A stretch of DNA of 64,000 nucleotides from Lacimicrobium sp. SS2-24 (lineage in GTDB: Bacteria > Pseudomonadota > Gammaproteobacteria > Enterobacterales > Alteromonadaceae), in the NCBI RefSeq assembly GCF_002201535.1, contig NZ_NIWW01000001.1, positions 456,933 through 520,932 on the forward strand. Direction: 5' to 3'. This document shows positions 18,315 to 26,861 of the stretch, one piece after another (within the stretch, counting starts at the first letter, position 1; each line of letters begins with the position of its first letter). Both the position numbers and the translations under genes were made by a program. The notes beneath the pieces are model-generated. The model saw nothing but the letters and a program-made list of their open reading frames with translations. It was not told the DNA's origin and ran no database searches.

Positions 18315-18412
18315 ACTGAAATGTTAGTCAGGTGATGTAAAAAATACGCTGAGGTTACCGTTGTGAAGAACACTTTGCCAGTGGCTTTAGTGTATACTTG
18401 CCACAAATCATT

Positions 18413-19771
18413 ATGCCGGGTTATATCTTGCTATTTACCGATCTTCCCATTGATCAGCGATTGCTGCACAAACTTGAACAAAAAGGCTTTACTCAGACTA
18501 CGGATATCCAGGCCCAGGCCCTACCCCATGGTCTGTTAGGTAAAGATCTCATTGCCTCCTCCAAAACCGGCTCCGGGAAAACCCTAGCCTACCTTGTCCC
18601 GGCCATTAACCGGGTATTACGTACAAAAGCACTGAGCAAAAAAGACCCTCGCGTGCTGATCCTAGCCCCCACCCGGGAACTGGCAAAACAGGTATTCCTG
18701 CAGCTTAAAGCGTTGTTGGAGGGCACCCCCAATAAATCGGTGCTGATTCTTGGCGGTGAGAACTTCAATGATCAGGTCAAAGCACTCAGACGTTACCCAC
18801 AGTTTGTAGTGGGTACGGCCGGGCGTATTGCAGACCACCTGATGGATAAATCGCTGTTTCTGGATGGACTGGAAATGCTGATCCTGGACGAAGCCGATCG
18901 CATGCTTGATCTGGGTTTTGCCGCACAACTCAAGCAAATTGATGCCGCTGCCAGCCACCGTAAGCGCCAGAGTATGATGTTTTCCGCCACGCTGGATAAT
19001 GCAGAGTTGCATTATCTTACCGCCACACTGCTAAAAGATCCCAAGCGCATCAGTATCGGCAGTGCCGGTGAAGAGCATGTGGACATTAGTCAGCGTTTTA
19101 TTCTAGCGGATCACATTGAGCATAAAGAAGCACTCCTTAAACACCTCCTTGCCCAGCAGGATTATCAGCAGGTCATTCTGTTTACCGCCACCCGTGATGA
19201 TACTGATCGTCTTGCCCGTCTGATGACTGACTGGGGGCTGAGCAGTGTTGCCCTCTCAGGAGAACTGAGCCAGTCGCAACGAAGCAATATCATGAATGCA
19301 TTTGGCCGAGGCCAGCATCAGATTCTGGTGACAACCGACGTCGCTTCCAGAGGGCTCGATTTACTCAAGGTGTCGCTGGTCATCAACTTTGACCTGCCCA
19401 AGCAGGCAGAGGAATATGTGCATCGAATTGGCAGAACGGGACGAGCCGGTAATCAGGGACATGCCATTTCGCTGGTAGGACCGAAAGACTGGAACAGTTT
19501 TGTCGCCATTAAAGCGCTGCTCGAACAAGAAATCGAATTTACAAGCCTGGCCGGCCTGGAAGGTAAATTTAAAGGTTTTCGCAAGCAAACGGGTAAGCCA
19601 CATCAATCCCGACACCAGCAAGATGATGCCAAAGCAACGGACAAACCCCTGAAGCCACGCAAAAAACGGGTCAACACCATGGCCGGTGAAGAGGTGGGCG
19701 ATAAGGTGCTGGTGCGTAAAAAGCCCAGACCAAAGGCTTCTGAAGCGTCCCCTGACGTTGAAGAAGAATAA
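18413..19771 (+). CDS. DEAD-box ATP-dependent RNA helicase
   Basis: A helicase of ~452 residues with all core motifs in order: Q-motif phenylalanine and FTQTTDIQAQAL, motif I SKTGSGKT, Ia PTRELA, II DEAD (ILDEADRML), III SAT, IV-V TTDVASRGLDL and VI HRIGRTGRAG. A basic C-terminal tail (~residues 390-452, many Lys/Arg) probably helps RNA binding. It should remodel RNA, for example in ribosome assembly or RNA decay. It is not clearly SrmB, RhlB, RhlE or DeaD by eye. I chose ATG 18413; an in-frame TTG at 18398 and a TTG at 18428 are alternatives. A TATACT hexamer at 18393-18398 may be a -10, implying a very short leader. Confidence 0.92.
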   Translation: MPGYILLFTDLPIDQRLLHKLEQKGFTQTTDIQAQALPHGLLGKDLIASSKTGSGKTLAYLVPAINRVLRTKALSKKDPRVLILAPTRELAKQVFLQLKALLEGTPNKSVLILGGENFNDQVKALRRYPQFVVGTAGRIADHLMDKSLFLDGLEMLILDEADRMLDLGFAAQLKQIDAAASHRKRQSMMFSATLDNAELHYLTATLLKDPKRISIGSAGEEHVDISQRFILADHIEHKEALLKHLLAQQDYQQVILFTATRDDTDRLARLMTDWGLSSVALSGELSQSQRSNIMNAFGRGQHQILVTTDVASRGLDLLKVSLVINFDLPKQAEEYVHRIGRTGRAGNQGHAISLVGPKDWNSFVAIKALLEQEIEFTSLAGLEGKFKGFRKQTGKPHQSRHQQDDAKATDKPLKPRKKRVNTMAGEEVGDKVLVRKKPRPKASEASPDVEEE

Positions 19772-19798
19772 AAAGGGGCTCTTCACCACCTTGGTGTG

Positions 19799-20404
19799 TT
19801 AAAGGAAGTACATCGCAAAGCCGATCACAAATACCATCAGCAGTGAAACCCCCACTGCTCTGGCGTGCTTTTTCCACAGTTCGGCAGCGGTGTCGCCGAA
19901 TAACAAAACCAATAGCGCCAGGCCGTAGTAGCGGATCCCGCGGGACAGTGCCGATGCCAGTAAAAACAGCATCAAGGGGTAACCTGTGGCGCCTGCCCCA
20001 AGCATGGCAAACTGGAAAGGAACGGGCGTGATCCCCACCATAAAGATAGCAACAAACCCTTCTTCCTCAAGACTGGCAACGTACCGTTCGAATGACTCAG
20101 CACCACCGAGCGTGTTAATCAACCACTGCCCCAGGCTATCAAAGAGACTAACACCAACCCAATAGCCAAACAGCGCCCCCACCAGACACCCCAGCAATGC
20201 GACTGAACTGACTAACCAGATACGTTGGCGCTCAATCATCATGTAAGGGATCAACACCAGTTCAAGCGGAATGGGGATCAGAGTCGCTTCCAGTGACGAT
20301 AGAAAAAACAATAATACCAGCGCATAGGGACTCTGACGCAAGCGCTCCAGCCAATAATCAGCAGCGCCCTTTCCGGCCATTTTGGATACAGCTTTCAATC
20401 TCAA
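19799..20404 (-). CDS. YqaA/DedA-family (VTT domain) membrane protein
   Basis: A 201-residue inner-membrane protein with 4-5 helices. It shows the VTT/DedA-type half-helix with prolines (FLSSLEATLIPIPLELVLIP), an internal G-rich helix (GCLVGALFGYWVG) and GITPVPFQFAMLGAGATGYP. DedA-superfamily proteins are linked to lipid (undecaprenyl phosphate or phospholipid) scrambling and membrane homeostasis. This one is of the short YqaA type and its exact substrate is unknown. The start could also be the Met at residue 9. It converges on the helicase gene (27-base gap) and follows the ketopantoate reductase-like gene by 15 bases, so the two probably form an operon. Confidence 0.82.
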   Translation of the reverse strand: MRLKAVSKMAGKGAADYWLERLRQSPYALVLLFFLSSLEATLIPIPLELVLIPYMMIERQRIWLVSSVALLGCLVGALFGYWVGVSLFDSLGQWLINTLGGAESFERYVASLEEEGFVAIFMVGITPVPFQFAMLGAGATGYPLMLFLLASALSRGIRYYGLALLVLLFGDTAAELWKKHARAVGVSLLMVFVIGFAMYFL

Positions 20405-20419
20405 TACTCTCTGTTGGTA

Positions 20420-21439
20420 TTATTGCGGGCCGTTGCAGACCAGACGTAACAGCTCATCACCTGTGATCCCAGGCTGGCGAATCCCCTGCTCCACTTCTTT
20501 AATCAATTGATGAATGACCTGGTTTGCAGTGCAGACCAGTCCAAGGCTCAAGGCCTCTTCAACAACAGCGCCGTTTAGAAAAGCGACTTCGGTTTTTCGG
20601 TTTTGATGTAAATCCCACCACATAGAAGTGCGAACCTGCGGATCAATCTCCAGCATTTTATTGGCTATGCGCACGAAAAGCCAATCAGGTAATTTCAGAA
20701 CCCTGGGGACCCAGTGACCTGGCAAAGCCGTTAACCGGGGCAAATGCAGGCCTTTGGCCTTGACCACCGCCAGGAGCTCTTCCATCAGCGTCGCCAACAC
20801 TTTGCGGTAACACCTTTGACGCAGCATGGACTGCACCGGAATATCGGCCAGGGCATTCACCGCATTGCCCAGGTTGAGTTGCAGCTTGGACCACTGTAGC
20901 TCTGTCATGGCATCGCTGAATTCCACACTGAGTAGCTTACAATTGAGTTGCGCGCCCCACTGCGCCATCGAAGCACAGCGCGCATCTTTTTCCAGTACTA
21001 GGCTACCCTGAGAGCCACAATGCAGCGTCCCCTGAGAGGTCTGTGTGACATTAAATCCGACCACGCCCCTTAGCACTCTGTTGTTGGGAAACGCTTCACG
21101 CACCAAGGCGTCAGCTCCCAAACCATTCTGACAACACAGGATACAGGTAGCAGGCCTTATAAGCGGTGCCATATCCCGAATTGCCTGCTCTATACTGGTG
21201 CACTTCACGGTCAGCCACAGTACATCTGTCGGAGGAATTGCCTGTGCGTTCTGTGAGTCGAACCACTTGAGTGTAACTGGCCCCAGCGTGCCTCCCTGAT
21301 AATGGCTCAGACGAATTTCCTGCTCAGTCTTTACTGATGCCTTTGCACGCCCCACCAAACAGACATTCAGTCCCTGAGATGCCATCACGGCACCCACATA
21401 GCGACCGATAAGGCCAGCGCCAAAAATAATATGCTGCAT
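20420..21439 (-). CDS. Ketopantoate reductase family NADPH oxidoreductase (PanE/ApbA-like)
   Basis: A 339-residue two-domain dehydrogenase. The N-terminal Rossmann fold begins IIFGAGLIGRYVGAVMASQG, and CQNGLGADALV and RGVVGFNV match the usual PanE pattern. The helical C-terminal domain contains the KLQLNLGNAVNALADIP segment typical of the family (Lys near 185). PanE reduces ketopantoate to pantoate in coenzyme A synthesis, but the superfamily includes other 2-oxoacid reductases, so I leave the symbol blank. At ~339 residues it is a little longer than E. coli PanE (~303). It shares an operon with the YqaA-like gene downstream. Confidence 0.82.
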   Translation of the reverse strand: MQHIIFGAGLIGRYVGAVMASQGLNVCLVGRAKASVKTEQEIRLSHYQGGTLGPVTLKWFDSQNAQAIPPTDVLWLTVKCTSIEQAIRDMAPLIRPATCILCCQNGLGADALVREAFPNNRVLRGVVGFNVTQTSQGTLHCGSQGSLVLEKDARCASMAQWGAQLNCKLLSVEFSDAMTELQWSKLQLNLGNAVNALADIPVQSMLRQRCYRKVLATLMEELLAVVKAKGLHLPRLTALPGHWVPRVLKLPDWLFVRIANKMLEIDPQVRTSMWWDLHQNRKTEVAFLNGAVVEEALSLGLVCTANQVIHQLIKEVEQGIRQPGITGDELLRLVCNGPQ

Positions 21440-21684
21440 CTTATCACTCCTTTAATATGTGGCCCGTTCTGACAGCGATTAAGGCCGGGGCAGCCAATAA
21501 AAAGGCTCCTCTGTGAGGCACACATCGCTGATATGTTGTGACTGACATGCACACAGCAGACAGGGGTGCATATGTATTTGTAAGCTTACCTTGCCTGAGG
21601 CGGAACAGGCTATTAAAAAGCAGGATTTATATTCAGTCTCTGAGGTAGAATAGCCTGCTAATAATGACAACGGGAAACGTCTTT

Positions 21685-23313
21685 ATGCATGTATTTTGTC
21701 ACCGTACTTTGGTGCTTAGCAGTCTGCTGCTCATACTCATCACAGGATGTGCTGCTAACACGTCGCCGTCTACACAACCCGTCTCTATCACTATTTTGCA
21801 TACCAATGATCATCACGGGCGGTTCTGGCGAAATGATGCCGGTGAGTACGGGCTGGCAGCCCGAAAAACCCTGATAGACGGGATTCGGGAGGAAGTAGAA
21901 GGCAAAGGTGGCGTTGTACTGTTGCTCTCTGGCGGTGATATCAATACCGGTGTGCCGGAATCAGATTTACAGCAGGCAGAGCCAGATTTTAAAGGCATGC
22001 GCTTGCTCGGCTACGATGCCATGGCACTGGGTAATCACGAATTCGACAACCCGCTCAGTGTATTAGACAGACAACACACCTGGGCGGGCTTTCCCCTGCT
22101 CTCTGCCAACATCTATGATCGCAATACCCAGCATCGGCGATATCAGCCCTACGCTGTGCTTAAACGCCAGGGATTAACGATTGTCGTGATTGGCCTGACA
22201 ACCGAAGATACGGAAAAAGTCGGCAATCCCGAGTACATCAAAGAGCTGGAGTTTCGCGATGCAGCGGCTGAGGCCAAAGCACTGATTGCTGATGTCCGCC
22301 GTCGTTATGCCGTTGACATGGTGATCGCGGTAACTCACATGGGCCACTATGATAATGGCGAGTCCGGTATCAATGCGCCTGGCGATGTAACACTGGCCAG
22401 AGCCCAGGTCCCAGGCAGTCTGGATATGATTATCGGTGGCCATTCTCAGGAGCCGGTATGCATGCTCAGCGCCCATATCAATCAACAGGCATATTCACCG
22501 GGCCAGCCTTGCCAGCCTGACTACCAAAACGGTACCTGGATTATGCAGGCCCATGAGTGGGGAAAATATGTTGGCCGGGCAGATTTCATCCTGCGTAACG
22601 GCGAGCTTGAACTGCAAGAGTATCAGCTGATACCGGTCAATCTGAGGAATCAGCCGGCTGCCATGCCCCCTCTCAACGAAGATGCGCAAATGCTTGCGTT
22701 GCTGCAACCCTTTCAGCAAATGGGGGCGCAAAAGCTGAATGTCAAAATTGCTGAACTGAACGGCAGGCTGGAGGGCGATCGCAGTGAAGTCAGGTTCAGA
22801 CAAACCAATCTCGGCAGGTTGATTGCCGCCGCACAAATGCACAAAACCCATTCCGATTTCGGCCTTATCAGTGGTGGTGGTGTCCGTGATTCTATTAATC
22901 CGGGTGATGTCACCTACAAAGACGTACTCCGCGTGCAACCCTTTGGTAATACCGTCGGCTATGTACAAATGTCCGGACAGGAAGTGCTGGACTACCTTTC
23001 TCAGGTGGCCACCAAGCCAACAGACTCGGGCGCGTATGCCCAGTTTTATAATTTGTCTTTCAGACTGGTAAAGGGTCGGCTTGAGGATGTGAAAATTGGC
23101 GGTTCTCCCCTTCAACCACAGAGTCAGTATCGCTTTTCTCTGGCAGCTTTTTATGCCTCAGGTGGTGACGGGTATCCCAGGTTGACCGACCACCCTGGAT
23201 ACGTAGACACCGGCTTTGTGGATGCAGAGGTGCTGCGGCTGTATATGCAGCAGAACAGCCCTATCGATGCCAGCGATTACGCCCCCTCCGGAGAGATCAT
23301 CAACGCCGGATAA
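21685..23313 (+). CDS. ushA: 5'-nucleotidase/UDP-sugar hydrolase, lipoprotein
   Basis: About 542 residues from ATG 21685; an in-frame upstream ATG at 21664 is less likely because it would delay the signal peptide. The signal peptide ends in a lipobox LITGC, so the protein should be lipid-anchored like the Vibrio 5'-nucleotidase. The metallophosphatase domain shows TNDHHGRFW, GGDINTG, GNHEFDNPL, VTHMGHY and GGHSQEP. The C-terminal nucleotide-binding domain shows SGGGVRDSI and VQPFGNTV. It hydrolyses extracellular nucleotides and UDP-sugars to scavenge nucleosides and phosphate in the periplasm or at the surface. It stands as a single gene. Confidence 0.92.
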   Translation: MHVFCHRTLVLSSLLLILITGCAANTSPSTQPVSITILHTNDHHGRFWRNDAGEYGLAARKTLIDGIREEVEGKGGVVLLLSGGDINTGVPESDLQQAEPDFKGMRLLGYDAMALGNHEFDNPLSVLDRQHTWAGFPLLSANIYDRNTQHRRYQPYAVLKRQGLTIVVIGLTTEDTEKVGNPEYIKELEFRDAAAEAKALIADVRRRYAVDMVIAVTHMGHYDNGESGINAPGDVTLARAQVPGSLDMIIGGHSQEPVCMLSAHINQQAYSPGQPCQPDYQNGTWIMQAHEWGKYVGRADFILRNGELELQEYQLIPVNLRNQPAAMPPLNEDAQMLALLQPFQQMGAQKLNVKIAELNGRLEGDRSEVRFRQTNLGRLIAAAQMHKTHSDFGLISGGGVRDSINPGDVTYKDVLRVQPFGNTVGYVQMSGQEVLDYLSQVATKPTDSGAYAQFYNLSFRLVKGRLEDVKIGGSPLQPQSQYRFSLAAFYASGGDGYPRLTDHPGYVDTGFVDAEVLRLYMQQNSPIDASDYAPSGEIINAG

Positions 23314-23380
23314 AAAATAAGGTAATTCTGATAAATCTGGACTAGCTTTAGCACAGGCCAAACTCAGCAAGGAGCTCGCT

Positions 23381-24409
23381 ATGCCTGTCCAGTTTCGTAA
23401 TCTCGTGTTTGAAGGCGGTGGTGTTAAAGGTATTGCCTATATCGGTGCCATGCAGACTCTGGAGCAACGTCAGCAACTAAAGAGCATTCGCCGGGTCGGA
23501 GGTACCAGTGCTGGCGCCATCAATGCGCTGATTTTTGCCCTGGGTTTTGATATCCCCCGCCAGTTACAGATCCTGCGCTCAACCGACTTTGCCGCCTTTA
23601 TGGATGATTCTTTTGGTGTGATCCGTGATATTCGGCGTCTGGCTAAAGATTTTGGCTGGCACAAAGGCGATTATTTTTCCACCTGGCTGGCCTCACTGGT
23701 AAAAGAAAAACTTGGCAATGAAAAAGCCACATTTCGCGATCTCAAAAATTCCGGTCTCAGAGATCTGTACGTCACCGGTACCAATCTTTCCACCGGTTAT
23801 GGAGAGGTGTTTTCCTTTGAACGCCACGCTGATATGCCGCTGGTGCAGGCGATTCGTATCAGCATGTCAATACCCCTGTTCTTTGCCGCGATGCGTCTGG
23901 GCCGTTTTGACGATGTTTATGTGGATGGTGGGGTTATGCGTAACTATCCGATAAAACTGTTTGACCGCGATAAGTACATCGATATTCAGGAACAACAGGC
24001 CATACGACAAACCGAGTATTACAACCAGGAGAATGCCCGCTTCCTGCTCAACCAGCCTGGCCGTAGCCCCTATGTCTATAATCGCCAGACCCTGGGTTTA
24101 AGGCTGGATACCGCCGAAGAAATTGCGCTGTATCGATACAATCAGGCGCCAAAGAGTAAACCCATAAAAAACTTTACCGACTATGCCAAAGCGCTGCTAT
24201 CGGCCATGTTACTGGTGCAGGAAAATCAGCATTTGCATGGCGATGACTGGCAGCGCACCGTGTATATCAACACCCTTGATGTCAACACGACCGATTTCGA
24301 TCTTTCTGAGGAAAAGAAAAATGCCCTGCTTGAGCAAGGCATTAAGGGCGCGGAGGCCTATTTTCAGTGGTTTGAAGACCCGGCAAATCAGCCGGTCAAT
24401 CGGTTGTAG
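23381..24409 (+). CDS. Patatin-like phospholipase
   Basis: A 342-residue patatin-fold lipase. The oxyanion loop is GGGVKGIAYIGAM, the nucleophile elbow is GGTSAGAINAL (Ser in GTSAG) and the catalytic Asp is in YVDGGVMRNYPI, so the Ser-Asp dyad is complete. No signal peptide is seen, so it would act in the cytoplasm unless secreted by another route. Expected activity is acyl hydrolysis of phospholipids. The C-terminal part (residues ~200-342) is rich in Gln, Asn and Tyr. An AAGGAGC ribosome site lies just before the ATG. It is a single gene between ushA and the convergent phnA. Confidence 0.9.
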   Translation: MPVQFRNLVFEGGGVKGIAYIGAMQTLEQRQQLKSIRRVGGTSAGAINALIFALGFDIPRQLQILRSTDFAAFMDDSFGVIRDIRRLAKDFGWHKGDYFSTWLASLVKEKLGNEKATFRDLKNSGLRDLYVTGTNLSTGYGEVFSFERHADMPLVQAIRISMSIPLFFAAMRLGRFDDVYVDGGVMRNYPIKLFDRDKYIDIQEQQAIRQTEYYNQENARFLLNQPGRSPYVYNRQTLGLRLDTAEEIALYRYNQAPKSKPIKNFTDYAKALLSAMLLVQENQHLHGDDWQRTVYINTLDVNTTDFDLSEEKKNALLEQGIKGAEAYFQWFEDPANQPVNRL

Positions 24410-24427
24410 TTAAAGGACAACCCGTAT

Positions 24428-24991
24428 TCAGGACTTTTTCAGATAGTCCGCCACTAATACTATACGAACCCCGTTAACCTTGCCTTCCACGTGTTTGGGG
24501 TTATCAGTGAGACTGATGCCGCGCACAGCTGTACCACGTTTGGCGGTAAAACCTGCGCCTTTTACATCCAGGTCTTTAATTAACGTCACATTGTCGCCCG
24601 TAGCCAGAGCCGCACCATTACTGTCCAGCGTTGGCTCACGATCAGAGTCATCACCCGCCTGCGCCCACACCAGCACATCAGGCTCAAGATACAGCATATC
24701 CAATAAATCCTGCGCCCATATTTCTGCTGACAGGCGCTTCAACATGCGCCAGGCTGCCACCTGCACAGCAGGAACCTGTGACCACATGGTGTCATTCAGA
24801 CAACGCCAATGATTGGGCTCAAGCTCTACCTCGTTGGAAAACTGCTGACGGCATTCTGAGCACATCAGTACATGGTTATCCAGACCAGGCTGTTCAGCTG
24901 GCGGTACGGCTACCGGAGCCAGTCCGTCAGGGCTGTTACACAGCTCGCATTTATCCCCTGCTCGCTCACTCAGGGCCGGTTGTAAAGACAT
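24428..24991 (-). CDS. phnA: PhnA/YjdM family zinc-ribbon protein
   Basis: A 187-residue protein. The N-terminal zinc ribbon has two Cys pairs, CELCNS and CSECRQ. The C-terminal PhnA domain (~residues 120-187) contains DSNGAALATGDNVTLIKDLDVKGAG and GISLTDNPKHVEGKVNGVRIVL, which are strongly characteristic. The historic name refers to alkylphosphonate uptake, but the E. coli homologue YjdM is not required for phosphonate use, so the function is unknown. At 187 residues it is longer than E. coli YjdM (~111), with an inserted helical segment between the two domains. It is a single gene converging on the patatin. Confidence 0.88.
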   Translation of the reverse strand: MSLQPALSERAGDKCELCNSPDGLAPVAVPPAEQPGLDNHVLMCSECRQQFSNEVELEPNHWRCLNDTMWSQVPAVQVAAWRMLKRLSAEIWAQDLLDMLYLEPDVLVWAQAGDDSDREPTLDSNGAALATGDNVTLIKDLDVKGAGFTAKRGTAVRGISLTDNPKHVEGKVNGVRIVLVADYLKKS

Positions 24992-25148
24992 GCACTATTC
25001 CATGGGTCAGTAAAAGGTCGATTATAGCCTGAAACCAAAAGGAAAAACGGATGAAAAAGCAGCATTTGACCGGCTCAGATCACCCTATTCATTGCCACTT
25101 GGGTTACTATTGTTGGCGTAACCACAACAACCCCACTGAAGTTAAGGA

Positions 25149-25739
25149 TTGAGTATGTGTGCATCATCGCAGAGCCCACAACTGCAGGTAGCGATCCGAT
25201 TGCCGGATTGGATTCATGAGATTGCAGACTGGCAAGGTGTCTACCACAGTGATGAAGAAAAAATGGCGTTGGCGATTACATTGGCGGACGAAAACGTGAA
25301 ACGCCAGACCGGTGGCCCGTTTGGCTCGGCCATTTTCGATATGGACAGTGGAAAGCTACTTGGGGTGGGCGTCAATCAGGTCGTAGCGCAAAATAACTCA
25401 ACCCTGCACGGTGAAGTGACTGCCATTATGCTGAGCCAGAAGCGAATTGAGAATTTCACCCTCGGTGCACAAGGCGCCAGGCGAGAGCTGTTTACCTCCT
25501 GCGAGCCCTGTGCCATGTGCATGGGAGCAACTCTATGGAGTGGTGTGAAACGCCTGGTGTGCGCCGCTACCGGTGAAGATGCACGGGCCATTGGCTTTGA
25601 CGAAGGGCCGGTATTTGAACAATCCTATGCGTATCTTAAAAAAGCGGGGCTGGACGTGGTGCGGGAGCTGATGCGCGAACAAGGCAGACAAGTGTTGCAG
25701 GATTACCGACTAAATGGCGGAGAGATCTATAACGGCTAG
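25149..25739 (+). CDS. Nucleoside/guanine deaminase-like zinc cytidine deaminase-fold protein
   Basis: A 196-residue protein of the cytidine/deoxycytidylate deaminase superfamily. The zinc site is HGEVTAIM (His ligand and catalytic Glu) with SCEPCAMCMG (two Cys ligands), and GPFGSAIFD precedes it. The overall pattern and the C-terminal LKKAGLDVVRELMREQG extension resemble guanine-deaminase or tRNA adenosine-deaminase-like enzymes. It probably deaminates a free purine or nucleoside in the cytoplasm. The substrate cannot be fixed from sequence alone. A strong bidirectional terminator follows at 25765-25790. Confidence 0.88.
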   Translation: MSMCASSQSPQLQVAIRLPDWIHEIADWQGVYHSDEEKMALAITLADENVKRQTGGPFGSAIFDMDSGKLLGVGVNQVVAQNNSTLHGEVTAIMLSQKRIENFTLGAQGARRELFTSCEPCAMCMGATLWSGVKRLVCAATGEDARAIGFDEGPVFEQSYAYLKKAGLDVVRELMREQGRQVLQDYRLNGGEIYNG

Positions 25740-25764
25740 CTAACAGCATCCCCCGCCAGGACAA

Positions 25765-25790
25765 AAAAAGCTCACCGAAGTGAGCTTTTT
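25765..25790. terminator. Bidirectional Rho-independent terminator
   Basis: A perfect 11-bp stem, AAAAAGCTCAC / GTGAGCTTTTT, with a CGAA tetraloop and T-runs on both strands. It lies between the convergent deaminase and PEP-CTERM genes and can serve both. Confidence 0.9.
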
Positions 25791-25806
25791 CAGGTTTATT
25801 GACAGG

Positions 25807-26574
25807 TTAGCTTCTGCGGCGCTGCGCAAACAATCCAGCCAGTCCCAGACCAAAGGTCATCCACATCGCTGGCTCAGGAATATCTGCCGCGGTAAAGGTT
25901 ACATTTGGCGTAACATTACTGTAGACACCATAGGTGTCACTGTATTGCTGAAGTCCCAGCTGATAAGACGCCATGTCCAGACGCTGAACTTCCAGCGTAT
26001 TGATATCCGCACCAAATTCTGACACCCAGTCACCAAAGATAAAATCGAATTCGTTATTGCTGCCGATCTGGGCTTGTGCCAGAGATTCATCTTCGCTTTG
26101 TTCAGAGTTGGTTAACTGCCCGGCCATATTCCAATTAGTACCGCCGTTATTGTTAAGCACGGAAATGGTGTAGATAAAACGCTCAGAAACGTCCACTGAA
26201 GGCAGCATGATATCCACAAAAGTTCTTACCGGACCACCCTCGCCGCCAGCCAGGAAATGTGTCGATGTCTGGCTGAAGATCAAATCACCTAATGCCGGAA
26301 ACCCTTGTGAGAGATCCACATTGTAAAACTCAACCTGAATATCGGCATCGTAATCACTGCCATAGTTAGAGGTATCCCAGGTCATGCCTGTCAGGGTTGC
26401 GGCACCACCCGCCAGTGAAATATCATCGCCCATGGTAGTGGATGTACCCGCACAGGTTGGGCAATATCCACCCACGACATTTTCCGGCGCCTGATAAACC
26501 ACGGTAGCACTGGCCATGCCCGCCGCAGTCAATGCGGATACAGCAACCGCAGTCTTGATCACATTCTTAAGCAT
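25807..26574 (-). CDS. PEP-CTERM sorting domain protein (secreted/surface)
   Basis: A 255-residue exported protein. The N-terminal signal peptide ends near MASATVVYQ. The C-terminus is IPEPAMWMTFGLGLAGLFAQRRRS: a PEP motif, a hydrophobic helix and a basic RRR tail, the exosortase recognition signal. The middle (~25-225) is rich in Asp, Asn, Gly, Ser and Thr, with short beta-like segments and one CPTC pair near the N-terminus. Its function is unknown. PEP-CTERM proteins are processed by exosortase and commonly accompany exopolysaccharide production. An EPS locus lies ~10 kb away, but no exosortase gene is in this window. It shares a bidirectional terminator with the deaminase gene. Confidence 0.85.
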   Translation of the reverse strand: MLKNVIKTAVAVSALTAAGMASATVVYQAPENVVGGYCPTCAGTSTTMGDDISLAGGAATLTGMTWDTSNYGSDYDADIQVEFYNVDLSQGFPALGDLIFSQTSTHFLAGGEGGPVRTFVDIMLPSVDVSERFIYTISVLNNNGGTNWNMAGQLTNSEQSEDESLAQAQIGSNNEFDFIFGDWVSEFGADINTLEVQRLDMASYQLGLQQYSDTYGVYSNVTPNVTFTAADIPEPAMWMTFGLGLAGLFAQRRRS

Positions 26575-26784
26575 TGTTATCCCTCTTGTTTAAAAAGATA
26601 TATCAGCGTGACGTCATGCTGTTAGAGTCCGCACTGTTGCCACAATAATGTATGTAAGCACTTTCAATGCCAAAATATATTATCTATATTTATCAATATG
26701 TTAACCGTCATATCGGGAAATGCGATGTAAATTTTTAGAACAATAGGTTTTTACGATATGTTAAGCAGAAAGTCGAACCCCAAG

Positions 26785-26809
26785 AAAAAAGCCCGGACTA
26801 GTGCCGGGC
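26785..26809 (-). terminator. Terminator of ahpF
   Basis: Read on the minus strand: GCCCGG, a 7-base loop and CCGGGC followed by TTTTTT. It lies ~50 bp beyond the ahpF stop codon. Confidence 0.75.
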
Positions 26810-26861
26810 AAACAGGGTTAGACAAAAGAAAGCAGGCGTGATGGTTAAAATTAGCCTTCCT

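Noticed and set aside
18361..18398. Standard sigma-70 promoter for the helicase gene
   Set aside because: TATACT is present, but TTGCCA is only 12 bases upstream, so the pair is not convincing.
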